Origin: Diabrotica undecimpunctata | Lineage: Eukaryota > Arthropoda > Insecta > Coleoptera > Chrysomelidae | Assembly (NCBI RefSeq): GCF_040954645.1 | Contig: NC_092806.1 | Location: 159,522,328 to 159,586,327, forward strand | DNA length: 64,000 nt | Reading direction: 5' to 3' | Part shown: piece after piece, positions 20,827 through 31,874 of the stretch | How positions within the stretch are numbered: the first letter of the stretch is position 1 | Layout: each line of letters starts with the position of its first letter | Notes under the pieces: generated by a model | What the model saw: only the letters and a program-made list of their open reading frames with translations | Database searches by the model: none | What the model was told of the DNA's origin: nothing | Program-made: the position numbers and the translations under genes

Positions 20827-22930
20827 CAAGAAACACGAAAGCTGAAATCGATAATAGACTACATAATAATCAAACAAGATACCACAATAAAGATCAAAGA
20901 TGTGCGGGTCAGAAGAGGAGCAGAATGTGGAACGGACTATAAACTACTGACAGCAAAATGGACATTAATTGGAAACAACAAGACCCCCTCTACAGAAGAA
21001 CCGTTGAACACTATTAGAGAAAAACAATACAAGATAGAACTACTTCAAGAACAATCAATAAGAGAACCATACCAACAACGTCTAGACCAAAAATAATAGC
21101 ATTTAGATACGGCAACATAGAAGAAATATACGAGCATATAAAGGCGAGTATAAAACAAGCAGCATTCGAAGCCCTTGGAAAGAACATATAACAAATAAAC
21201 ATCACTATTATGAAATAAATGAACCAACAAAAAAATAATTGAAGAAAAAAAGCAACTATACAGAAAATGGCTGACTACAAACAACGATGAAGTTTATAAA
21301 GAATATAGAGAAAACGATAGAGAAGTGAAAAAATAAATAACACAACAAAAGAATGAAGAATGGGAAAGAACCTGCTTAAATATTGAAACATACATAGGAG
21401 GTACAAGAACTTCGGAGTCATGGAAAGTACTGAGAGGATTGAAATAAAACTCAAAAGAAAAAATTAAATTGGGAAATATACAGGACAAAGAATGGAAGGA
21501 CTACTACAAGGAGCTATTAACAGAACAAAGACCACAATTCATTCGAAAAGAAAACAGGCGAAGACGAAGCAGATCCCCACAACAAGAAATAGAAATAACA
21601 GATAGGGAAATGAGAACGGCCATAAAAGCAATCAAAAATAAGAAAGCACCGGGACCTGGAGGCATCTCACCTGAGCTTATAAAGTACGGTTCAAAAAAAT
21701 TACACCGGATGATAAAATGGATATTTCAGAAAGCCATAAATGGAGAACAGCTCCCAAAGGAATGGACGGAGGCATATATGACATCTATATTTAAGGAAGG
21801 AGATAGAAAACGATGCGAAAACTACAGAGGAATAAGCGTAATATCATCAATAGGAAGATTATATGGGAAGATACTGCGAGAAAATATAGAACAAGCGATA
21901 AAAGGCAAAATCGGAGAGGATCGGGCAGGCTTCACGGCAGGAAGATCATGCATAGACGACATATACACACTGGAACAACTGTTGGAAAAGAAAAAAGCAA
22001 AAAATAGAGATATATATTTGGCATTTGTGGACCTGAGAAAGGTGTATGACTTTGTACCAAGGTCAGAACTATGGGAAGCAATGTACAAATTAGAAATACA
22101 GACGGAACTCATAGAAGCTACAAAAGCTCTGTATAAAGAAAATAAAGTGTCCATTAAAATGGGAACAAGAATCATATGAGACTTCACCACAACAAAAGGG
22201 CTCCTGCAGGGTTGTTCCACATCTCCAACCCTATTCAAAATATACTTAGAGAAAGCCTTGACTACATGGAAAAGAAAATGCGAAGGCATGGGAGTACCGG
22301 TACGGAACGAATGCCCATATACGTTAAGCAGAAGAATATACCAACGCTGGCCTAGATATTAACCTCGCGAAAACAGAGTACCTATCTACAAGTGAAGAAG
22401 ATATAGAAGATCTACAGATTGATGACAACGTAACAATCAAAGGAAAGGATAAATTCAAATACTTGGGGTTTATAATCACGAAAAAGGCAACAACAGAGGA
22501 AGAAATTACACAAAGATTAGGACAAACAAGAACAGCAATCCGACAACTTATCTCAGTATGGTGGGATAGACACCTAAATATGAAGACAAAAACACAGATT
22601 TATAAAACATTAGTGCGAAGTATTATGACATATGGGGCTGAAAATTGGATCCTAAACAAGAAAAACAGAAGTAAGATAGTAGCAACAGAGATGGAATGCC
22701 TGCGAAGATGCTGCAGAGTAACAAGAACGGATAGGAGAAATAATGACGAAATAAAGCAAAGAACATCAATATAAACAGACATACTAACATATAGAGAACA
22801 AAAAAGACTATAGTGGTATGGTAACATGGTATGAAATGGTTCTCCGCAACAACAACTAATCTATTTAAAGCATCAGTTAATAAAATAATTATAGCCAGAA
22901 TGATCGCTAATATTCGAAACGAGTAGGCAC
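20827..22930 (+). pseudogene. Second RTE-like element, degraded
   Basis: Starts inside an endonuclease (TRKLKSIIDYIIIKQDT, VRRGAECGTDYKLLTAKW) and has a linker with stops. A long reverse-transcriptase block follows (21469-22179): AIKNKKAPGPGGISPELIKY, QLPKEWTEAYMTSIFKEGDR, CENYRGISVISSIGRLYG, DRAGFTAGRSCIDDIYTL, YLAFVDLRKVYDFVPRSELW. GLLQGCSTSPTLFKIYLE follows after a stop. The YADD segment is deleted near 22320, and the thumb (LDINLAKTEYLSTSEED, FKYLGFIIT, SIMTYGAENWILNKK, ECLRRCCRVTRTDRRNND) closes it. It differs in family from its left neighbour and appears to have inserted into or next to it. Confidence 0.82.
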
Positions 22931-22944
22931 CAAAAGAAGAAGAA

Positions 22945-23275
22945 GAGATCTCATTGGAAAAAGCAGCTGTAAAAGCTGCAGAAAAAGAAAAGCAAAAAGG
23001 AAGGTCTTTGCCACTTCTGAATTAGCAAACAAAAAGCCAAGAAAACTCAGAAATCTGAACGCGATTCAGAAGAAGATGAAGATTTTGTACCAGCTGACGA
23101 AGACGATGATTTAGAAGAAATAGGTATCATTCCAGAAAACAATGACACATAGTGCATGTTTTGTGATGGTCAATTTTCAGAAGACAAAGGAGGAGAGCTG
23201 TGGATTTGTTGTCTTATGTGCCAATTATGCAATTGCAATTTTCAAATAAATGTTATAAAATGTGTATTTTTGCCA
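22945..23275 (+). pseudogene. pogo-type (DDE_1) transposase, C-terminal fragment
   Basis: In one frame: KKAKKTQKSERDSEEDEDFV, PADEDDDLEEIGIIPENNDT, a stop, then CMFCDGQFSEDKGGELWICC and LMCQLCNCNF. An acidic stretch followed by C-x2-C...F-x2-D-x2-G-E-W-x-C is the usual C-terminal end of insect pogo/jerky-like transposases with a PHD-like zinc motif. No DDE core is present here. Confidence 0.6.
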
Positions 23276-23620
23276 ATAAATGATATATTATGTAAAATAT
23301 TTATTTTGTGTTTGGTTAGTTGACAGAAGGGGGCCCATATTTAGAGCTGTGTGATAGGAGTATGCAGTAGCAGTATGTTGAATGTTTTTGAGTAACAGAT
23401 CTTTCTATTGTAAATTCACGTAGGTAATGTTTATTTAACATTGAACTGAATCACGTAAGGTTTTTGGTTAATACGATGCTTATTTCCAAGCTTGTATTTT
23501 AATAATTAAATTTAACCTGAATAGTAAAAGAAACCCTGTGTAAGATATTCCACAATAGAATAGTAATGCAAAAGTGTTCCAGATTGTTTAATTCTCATTC
23601 AATTTGTGCTCAAAGGAAAC
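23276..23620. other. Spacer, no gene seen
   Basis: AT-rich sequence without a coding signal. The last ten bases (23611-23620) form the left target duplication of the next entry. Confidence 0.5.
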
Positions 23621-23876
23621 TTCTTCTTCTTAAAGTGCCCTCTCCTCAATGGAGGTTGGCTACTACAATTTTAAAATCTTCTCTATCTTCAGCTGTTCTT
23701 ATTAGCTGTTCAAAATTTAGCCCTGTCCATTGTCGGATGTTTCTGAGCCACGATAGTCTTTTCCTTCCTAGGCCTCTCTTTCCCTCGATTTTTCCTTTCA
23801 CTATAAGTTGGGCATATTGGTACTTATTATTTCTCAGTATGAGGCCTAGGTATGATGTTTTTCTAACTTTTATGAG
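23621..23876 (-). mobile_element. Short RTE 3' end insertion
   Basis: About 256 bp encoding only the last ~80 residues of an RTE protein on the minus strand (RKTSYLGLILRNNKYQYAQL, GKRGLGRKRLSWLRNIRQW, FEQLIRTAEDREDFKIVVAN) with a GAAGAAGAA tail at 23621-23631. The ends carry a 10-bp duplication with one mismatch, CAAAGGAAAC at 23611-23620 and CAAAGAAAAC at 23877-23886. Same family as 800-3200 and 35331-37010. Confidence 0.75.
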
Positions 23877-23886
23877 CAAAGAAAAC

Positions 23887-25220
23887 AAGAATTGCTAAAC
23901 TACCAAACGACGACAGTTTTATTTCACAGCTAACTCTAATTACGATATTTTGCGATGGCTCGATATTATACACATCAAATAGTTCTTTTATTATTCGACG
24001 ATTGATCACACCAATGCGTGTTAAACAACTTAAAAGATTCTTCTGTATGAAGAAAGTTTGTGCCAGGATTTCATCGTTTAAGATTTACCTCCACGTCGCC
24101 ATATCGTTTGACATACGAAACTTTCAAACAAAAAAGGACAGCCATATGGATATTTTTAAATATTTTTCTGAACAGTTGTGATTTAGGTTAAGTATACTGT
24201 AACTTGTAGTGTTAAGTTCTCGAATGCAACTAAATGTGTATATGTTATTTATTTTATAGATGTCTAAGATAGATTTTACGAAAAAAAATGTATATTTAGT
24301 AAAGAACATTATTGATGTTTATATAAAATGCTTATATGGTAAAATGTCATTTGGAAAAATGTTCGGTTTACGTCATTTTAAAGAGAGTTTTAACTTACAG
24401 TTTGTGTCCATTTCGTGAGATCCAATACACTAAACGGAACGGCAACTCCGCAATTCCATTAGTTTTGTTTATAGATGAAATTTCCGCGAATAATTTTCTT
24501 TCGTATGACGAATCTATGCATTTTTGGCCGTTTTTTATATGATAACCCGTACGAACATTGTTGTACCATAATTTTAACTTGTGCTGCAAGTTTCTCTTGT
24601 TAAAATGTCGAATATTTTTTTAAGGTTGATCACCCGCTTACATGCTGCCTTAATGTATTTGTAAATATCGAATATTTAAACTAAATCTGTCAATAAGTGT
24701 TCAAAATGTGGGATGATGGAGCAAATATAACTGTACAATTTTTAAAGACTGTTAATTATTTAAATGGTATTACTCTATAATCTCGAAATTATTTATACTT
24801 AATAGTTGTATAAAAAATAAATCTATTGCAAGTAAGATTTGTTTTGTTTTTCTTCTTAACGATCTAAACAGCGAAATCTGGCAACGAAGATCGGCTAAGT
24901 ATCTAAGAAATATTAAATCAAAAAAATTACGCTGTGTTTGACTCATAAAAAGGCAAACTTTCCCCAAAGGGCATAGCCGGATAATAATGTCAAAATTGCC
25001 CCAGGGGAAATTTGACCCCAAATCTTGGGGTATTGTTCAGCATCACAAAAGATGAAGATTCGCCAAATTTTAGCCCAAAATATTGTCACAACCTCAAAAT
25101 TCCATAAAACGTCAAAAATATTTTTTTTGCAAAACCTTTTTATTTATCACATTATCAATTTTTGATTTGTATTGCTTAAGTGATTCACAGGGCCAATTTT
25201 AGAGTTCAACTTAAGGTCTT
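23887..25220. other. Intergenic, no gene supported
   Basis: AT-rich. Small open frames (24336-24542, 24770-25021) have no recognisable motif and no splice support. Confidence 0.5.
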
Positions 25221-26508
25221 GATTTCAGTTTTCCCAAGATAGATATAAGACTATTAAAAGAAAATGATATCCAGAAAAAAGTAACTCCAGAGATTAACAA
25301 GAATTTTGCAAAAATAGTTGCAGACACTACTAGAGACATAGAAGAACAGTGGAACAAAATGAAGACATCTATTACCACAATTTCGCATGAATATCTAAAA
25401 TCAAAAAGAGGAAAGAAGCAAGAATGGATGACAGATAAAATATTGCAGATGATGGTAGAGCGAAGAAAATTGAAAGATAGAAATGACAACGAATACAAAA
25501 AGTTGCTTAAGACTATACTAAAGGAGATAAAAGGAGCAAAAGAAGCATGGCTGGCGGAAAAATGTACGGAAATTAAAACACTATAACGCAAACATGACGA
25601 TTTCCATATGCACAAAAAAATTAAAGAGGTACAGAACACAAGAAAACACCGCAATACAGGCATAGTTGTAGACATTGAAGGCCAGATTTTGACTACTATT
25701 AAAGATAAATTACGAAGATGGAAAGAATTTATGCAAGAATTATTCGAAGATGCAGCAGGAAGTACGACTGAAATAAACAATCACTACGGCCCAGAAATAA
25801 AAAACGAAGAAGTAACTATGGCCATTAAGCGGATTAAAGATGGGAAATCACCAGGACCTGATGAAACCTGGTGAAATTTTAAAGCTATTAGAAGCACACC
25901 AAATTACAGCTCTTATTCAACATCTACGAGACTGGTTACTTACCAAAAGACTGGCTATTATCAATATTTATTCCACTTCCTAAAAAAGCCAACGCTAGAA
26001 AATGTGAAGAACATAAATTAATTAAATTGATGAGCCATATACATAAAGTACTCCTTACTATCATTCACTCGCGCATATACACCAAATTAGAAGAACACCT
26101 GAGTGAAGTTCAATTTAGATTCAGAGCAGGACTCGGAACGAGGGAAGCACTTTTTAGTTTGAAAGTTCTAATACAGGGAGCCAAGGATGTCAACTGCGAT
26201 ATGTGTGTATGTTTCATTGATTTCGAGAAGGCATTTGATAAAGTCCCACATGGGAAACTAATAGATATCCTAAAAACATCAGGACTCGATGGTAAGGATA
26301 TAAGACTGATCTCAAACTTATACTTGCAACAAAAAACAACAGTGCGATTGGAAAATGAACTGTCGAAAAAGGAGTTAGATAGGGTTGTATATTATCACCG
26401 GCATTATTTTACATATACTTTGAAAACATCTTTAGAGAAGCCTTGCGCCTTGGACGAATCAGAACATGTGACCGCTGTAAATGGCCAACTTATAAACAAT
26501 ATTCGATA

Positions 26509-27467
26509 CTATCAAACATGACAAACTCATAGAACATCTTACAGGACTTGACACTAACGACATCCAGATTATAAAAAATCTATATTGGAATCAAACAGCA
26601 CACATGAAGAATGGACATATGGTGAGTGAAAACGTAACCATTTCGAGGGGGGTTAGACAGGGCTGTATTCTTTCGCCACTGCTTTTCAACCTGTACACGG
26701 ACTAAATATTTCTAGAGGCGCTGGAAGAGTACAAAGAGGGCATCAAGATTAACGGCGTACCAATAAGTCATTTTCGATATGCAGATGATACTGTTATACT
26801 GGCCGATAACATCGAAGATTTACAGATGATGCTAAATGGAGTAAATACAACTGACAACCAATTTGGACTGAAGATCAATAGGAAGAGAACTAAATTTATG
26901 GTGATCAGTAAAAAGAACAATCAACATATCGACCTGAATATTGAAGCCGAACGTATTGAAATTCATCAAAATGAGAAAGCTCTTAGCAACCGCCACCTAA
27001 GCGTTAACCTTCGATGGCGCGCCACGAAATGCTACGTACTCTTTACGCTACTTCACGGAGTTGAAGGGTGGACGTTAACAGCAGCAACTATAAAGAAGTT
27101 AGCGGCTCTAGAAATGTGGCTGTATCGACGCATACTGAGAATACCTTGGACAGACAGAATGACCAACACAGAGGTATTAAGACGAATGGGTAAAGAGGTG
27201 GAATTGTTAAGAACTGTTAAAAGGACGAAAGCGTCATACCTGGGCCATATGTTCCGTAATGATAAGTACAGTCTGCTACAGCTTATCGTGGAAGGCAAGA
27301 TTGAAGATAGAAGAGGTTGGGGCAGAAAGAAGAAATCCTGGCTGAGAAACTTGAGAGAATGGTTTCAAATACCAGAAGCTGCGAACATAATACATGCGGC
27401 ACAAAACAGAGAAACCTATCGTTTGATGGTCGCCAAACTTTCGGTAGAAGACGGCATATAAAGAAGA
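26509..27467 (+). mobile_element. RTE 3' half inserted in the YADD region of another RTE
   Basis: The 17-bp ATAAACAATATTCGATA at 26492-26508 recurs with one mismatch at 27468-27484. The inserted 959 bp begin in reverse transcriptase (HDKLIEHLTGLDTNDIQI, IIKNLYWNQTAHMKNGH, ISRGVRQGCILSPLLFNLYT, ISHFRYADDTVILADN). They run through an open block 26826-27461 (INRKRTKFMVISKKNN, MWLYRRILRIPWTDRMTNTE, ASYLGHMFRNDKYSLLQLIV, KKKSWLRNLREWFQI) to a stop at 27459-27461 and an AAGAAGA tail. Its YADD box is intact. The duplication covers the sequence encoding NNIRY of the host element, so both copies show that motif. Confidence 0.88.
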
Positions 27468-27803
27468 ATAAACAATATTAGATATGCAGACGATACAGTG
27501 TTGCTGGCAGATAGTACACTGGGGCTCCAAAGGATGGTGGATAATATTGTAGAAACATGTAACAAATACGGCCTAAAACTAAATTGCAAGAAGACAAAAT
27601 TAATGATCATTAGTAAGAACACCAACATAAACGCCCAAATTACAATAGACGATACACTGTTAGAAAAAGTGGAAAAATATGCTATTTGGGCTGCAATATT
27701 AAGGATACTTAAGATCACAGCTATGAATTAAAAACTCGTATTGAAGAAGCCAGAAGCTCTTTGAAGAGCCGTAGGAAGATTCTCTGCAACTTATCTTTAA
27801 GTA

Positions 27804-28358
27804 AAAATTAATGGGAAAATCCCAGTAGTTGGCTGTATGCCATCGTTTAAAAAACTTATACAGAAGTAAAACACTTCAGATTTGTATGTAAATATGAAAC
27901 ATTTAATTTAAAACTTTTTTTAAAAAGTGTCGTCAAAATTTACACGTGACGTTTTCGATCTCGTTCAAATCATCCTCAGTGCCTTCTTTTGGAATTAAAG
28001 CTAACACTAAAAAAGTAGCTGTGCTGTGACATCATGGTTTTACATGTTTGCAAAATTTAAATTATAATCCTAGATCGATGGCATTGGATAAACATTTAGA
28101 AATCTTTATCCAATGTCATCGACCTAGGGTCACATTAGAATTTAAATTTGGGAAACATATAGAACCATATATTGATGTGTCCGCTACTTTTTAGTGTTAG
28201 CTTCAATTACAAAAGAAGGCACTGAGGATGATCTGAACGAGATCGAAAACGTCACCTTATGCACCTGTGTAAATTTTGACGACACTTTTTAAAAAAAGTT
28301 TTAAATTAAATGTATACCTACATACAAATGTGAAGTGTTTTACTTCTGTATAAGTTAC
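27804..28358. mobile_element. Foldback/MITE-like palindromic element
   Basis: Two arms of about 245 bp are nearly perfect inverted copies: 27855-28100 starts CTTATACAGAAGTAAAACAC, and 28105-28354 ends with its complement. The centre is near 28102 (GGATAAACATTTAGAAATC). A 9-bp CTTTAAGTA stands at 27795-27803 and 28359-28367, and the RTE coding sequence resumes immediately after it. No coding capacity. About 50 bp at the left end (27804-27854) are not matched on the right, so one arm end may have been lost. A 9-bp duplication would fit a Mutator-like or foldback origin. Confidence 0.8.
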
Positions 28359-28620
28359 CTTTAAGTATCAATTTACGCATAGGAATTCTTAGATGTTACG
28401 TATTTAGTGTCATCCTCTGTAGAGTAGAAAGCTGGAACCTTACAGAAGATGCCACAAAACGATTAGAGGCATTTGAAATATGGTGCTGCCGACGCGACGT
28501 ATGTTGAGGGTCTTATATATACTCCAAACAAGTAACATAACTATTCTACAGAGGCTAAGAAAAGAGGTGGGTCAATGTGGTCTCCAACATTTCTAGAAGA
28601 TAGGGACATTTAGAAGAAGA

Positions 28621-29484
28621 TAAAAATGTAACACAAACCGGCGAAAAACTGGCTGAATATCCGGAAAACTGAAGATTCCAACCAGATTTTCGTCTTTTAA
28701 ATAATCAAAACTCATGTTCTAAGGATCAAAAATGGATGACCAAAAGGATTTTCAAACGACTAGCGTCTCTCTAACTAAAATCATAATTCAAAAACGGTGA
28801 AAACACCGGAGAACCGACGCGACAGTTCTAATCAGATTTACGTCTTTAAACCACTATAGCTCTAATTCTAGGGGTCCAAAATATCTGGGGTCGAAATTAA
28901 AGGTATCGTGTCAGCTATTTAATCAAATAACTTTCGTATCTGTAACTACAAATGTAACTCAATCAACGGCAAAAAAACGACAAAAAACTGGGTTTTCAAT
29001 TTTTACCTGTTTTGTACCACTTTAAAAATACTGAAAAAATCTGGTTCTAGTCATCGTACATCACATATATTTTTTTCAAGCGGTCCATATTTTTTGTTAT
29101 TTTTTTATAGCCGTTTAAAATTTTCAAATGCTTAAATCATTTTGAATTTCCCGCTAACACTCATTTTCGTATATAAAATAGACCATAAATAGTTTTATAG
29201 AGCATAAAAAACCTTTGATTAAAAATAAAACCTATTTTGGTAAAAAATTAAGTGAGTTCTGGCCAAAAAACGATTTTTGACGTTTTATGTAATTTTAAGG
29301 TTATGTGTCAATATTTTGTTACGTTTTTAATTTTTCCTTTAATTTTTGACATATTTTCTTTCTTTTACAATGGTTTTTCATCCTGTTACCATTTTTTTAT
29401 CTCAAAACATCGACTTTGGCATAAAGCCCCATCACAAAAACAGTAAAAAGTAAAGTTACAGGGGACTCACAGGAAGGCAAAATA
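28621..29484. other. Intergenic, no gene seen
   Basis: AT-rich sequence with many AAAACG/TTTTTT words. Nothing coding. Confidence 0.5.
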
Positions 29485-30452
29485 CACTCATGGACAAAAA
29501 TATCGAATATTTTGGAATTTTCCAATTATATTATTTCAAAATAATTTTAGATTACTTATGATACTCATATATATATCTTCATTCAAGGAAAAATTATACT
29601 AATTCAGTTTTCAAAGGAAAAATCATACTAATTCTGTTATTTTCAGTTTAATTTATTAAGTTTAATTAAATATTGTTTTGATTTAACTAAGTTAAAAAAT
29701 GTAGCACAGATTGTAATGTACATCTGTAATACAGATGTACGAGGAAGGATACGCAAAAAAAGATATCATACGACGTCTTAGGAGAAGTCAATGAACAGGT
29801 TTCGAATACTTTAAAAAGGTATCGCAAAACAGGAAATTTTGTAGGAAGGTCAAGGACGTTTAAGGTGCACAATCGCAATTAATGACCGTTTTTTGGTTCT
29901 TAATTATACACGAAATCGTTCATTGACATCGATGCACCTCAGAAATGAGCTATTAAATGTTAGACAAGTTAATGTAAGTTCGGAAACAGTTAGACGAAGA
30001 TTAAAAGAAGCTAACTTAAAGCCCAGACACTTCACCAAAGTTCTACGTCTTCTCCAAAATCATAAAGCACGTCGTTGAGAATTTGCAAGCACGCATATTC
30101 AGTGGAATATCGACAACTGGTAAAATGTTCTTTTAACTGATGCGACCAGAATCTTATTATGGAAGCTAGGTCAAAACCACGTCTACAGAAGAGTTGAAGA
30201 ACGATTCGCCATCTGCAATTTCGTCCAGACCATTAGTTTTGGAGGTGGTGGCATAATTCTTTGGGAAGGTATTTGTTGTATTAAGCATTTATTTTTTTTC
30301 GCAATTTTCCCCGCATGAAAACCTAAAATTGTTCGTTAAAGATTGTTAAAATAAACTCCATTTCACAATAAACGACTTGATTGACCAGAATTTATTTTGA
30401 AAAAACAAATATTAGAAAATTTAAAAATATTCGATATTTTTGTCCATGCGTG
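29485..30452 (+). mobile_element. Tc1-like transposon, internally deleted
   Basis: Terminal inverted repeats of about 29 bp (CACTCATGGACAAAAATATC on the left, CACGCATGGACAAAAATATC inverted on the right, one difference) lie next to TA on both sides (29483-29484 and 30453-30454). The inner sequence encodes a broken Tc1 transposase: YEEGYAKKDIIRRL, ISYDVLGEVNEQVSNTLKRY, LNYTRNRSLTSMHLRNELLN, VSSETVRRRLKEANLKPRH, then LLTDATRILLWKLGQNHVYR and SFGGGGIILWEG. The second aspartate and the final acid are absent, so a deletion removed the C-terminal half. Stops are frequent. Confidence 0.82.
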
Positions 30453-30539
30453 TATATCGCACAGGCAGGTAGTTGATTAGGTCTTAACCCACGATTGGAT
30501 GTAGCGCTAAGGGGTTTTCACCATTTTTCCTTCCGCAGA

Positions 30540-31090
30540 ATCATATCAAGCTTCCTTTCTACAGCAAATTTGATATTTTTGCCGATTTTGAAGCATATTT
30601 GGCAGAATTGATGTTCTTGGTGATTTTGAGCACAACGGACTTTTTTCGGCACATAATCAACTATATTCAACTTTATTTTGACTCATGATGGACATTTTTA
30701 CCCATAATTCACATTTTTTACGAACATTAGATTTTTTGTCAATTTTGGCGCATAATTGGATTTTTTACGTATAATTGACACCTGTCACTGATTTTGAGAC
30801 ATTTTGAATGGTTTTTGCAATTTTAGCACATAATTTAGTTTTTACACATAATCGACATCTTTTGCCGATTTTAATGCATATATTGAATGTTTTTTTGTCC
30901 GTACTCGACGTTCTTTGCCTATTTTCGAGCGTAAAGAAAGTTTTTTGTGACATATTCTACTTATATTTGTCGCTATTTTGCCGATTTTGACGCAAGATGG
31001 ACGTTTTCTACTCCTAACCGATGCGCGACGTTTTGCGCGTCGCAAAATCAAAGTATAATCTACTTTTTGTCGCTTTTATGCATAATAGAC
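30540..31090. repeat. Degenerate tandem repeat of a TTTTGCCGATTTTGACGCATAAT-like unit
   Basis: Words such as GCCGATTTTG, GGCGCATAATTG, CACATAATCGACAT and GCCGATTTTAATGCAT recur roughly every 35-50 bp, with variable TTTTTT spacers. This looks like a decayed minisatellite. Short open frames here, on either strand, are composition artefacts. Confidence 0.6.
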
Positions 31091-31263
31091 TAGACGGGAT
31101 AAATGTCAGTCTACTTAAAGTGTCTACTTATCTATTAGAGACGTCTACATACGAAGCATCCATCACTGTATCAGTATCCTACTGGATGTGACGTAGTTTT
31201 ATCAGCTACCTAATAACCGAAAATTCGGATACTCTCAATTTATGATAAAACATATATAACACT

Positions 31264-31433
31264 TTATTTCTGTAAGCCATTAATAGTATTTACAATAATA
31301 TTAATAGATTCTTCGAGTTGTTCCTTGTTAATAACAAGAGGAGGGGCAAATCTAATGATGTCTTCGTGAGTGTGTTTGGCAATGACACCATTCTGTTTCA
31401 TTTTTAAACATACATCCCACGCATCAGCTACAC
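31264..31433 (-). CDS. Oat: OAT-A exon 6 (C-terminus)
   Basis: Acceptor TTTATAG next to 31433; stop TAA at 31264-31266. It encodes [35 protein letters not shown] and the last helix ending NGLQK. RFAPPL is a conserved OAT motif near the end; its arginine is equivalent to the residue that binds the substrate carboxylate in class III aminotransferases. Confidence 0.95.
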
Positions 31434-31521
31434 CTATAAACAAAACATTATATTAGATCAAAAGCAATAACTTAAAATGTTTATAAGAAATATCGAAAAC
31501 TCTACTTCGAAGATATATTAC

Positions 31522-31728
31522 CTCTGTTGATGACTACAGCGTTCAAGAGACCTTTTCCTCTAACTTCCGTCGCAATGTCCTTATTTAATTTGCTTTGAAG
31601 TTGTTGTCTGAATATCTCTCCCATGTTGAAAGCGTTTTCTGCGATCTTCTCGTCTTCTAAAACTCCTAGGGAAACAATTGCTACTCTAGAACCGAGAGGG
31701 TTGCCTCCGAAGGTGGATCCATGCGTAC
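31522..31728 (-). CDS. Oat: OAT-A exon 5
   Basis: Encodes [40 protein letters not shown] and [25 protein letters not shown] is the phosphate-binding/dimer motif of the family; the RGKGL loop is also conserved. Splice sites are TTTAG and GTAATA (both next to phase-1 junctions). Intron 4 before it (31729-34879) contains two retroelement insertions. Confidence 0.95.
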
Positions 31729-31874
31729 CTAAATCGTAAGGAAGATTGAATTAGTCTGTATGAGGTGTAGTTACAAAATAACAAAATGGTGCACTTATAC
31801 TACCCGTGAGTCAGATTCGTACAACCGGTAGTTCTTCACACTGAAGAATATGAATTTTGGTACTTGTTCTATAA

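Larger units (their letters stand above)
25221..28620 (+). mobile_element. RTE element, 5'-truncated, with two later insertions
   Basis: The host element reads, with frameshifts, KVTPEINKNFAKIVADTTRD, KKQEWMTDKILQMMVERRK, WKEFMQELFEDAAGS, RIKDGKSPGPDETW, YLPKDWLLSIFIPLPKKANA, LSEVQFRFRAGLGTREALFS, CFIDFEKAFDKVPHGKL and VNGQLINNIRY up to 26508. It resumes at 27485 with ADDTVLLADSTLGLQRM, CKKTKLMIISKN and YELKTRIEEARSSLK to 27803, then at 28368 with RIGILRCYVFSVILCRVESW and RLEAFEIWC, fading near 28610. The two interruptions (26509-27467 and 27804-28358) each have their own target duplication. When they are removed the three parts join as one reverse transcriptase. Confidence 0.82.

Noticed and set aside
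26027..27731. A single rearranged reverse transcriptase with duplicated catalytic box
   Set aside because: The 17-bp flanking duplication shows that it is one element inserted in another, not an internal duplication.
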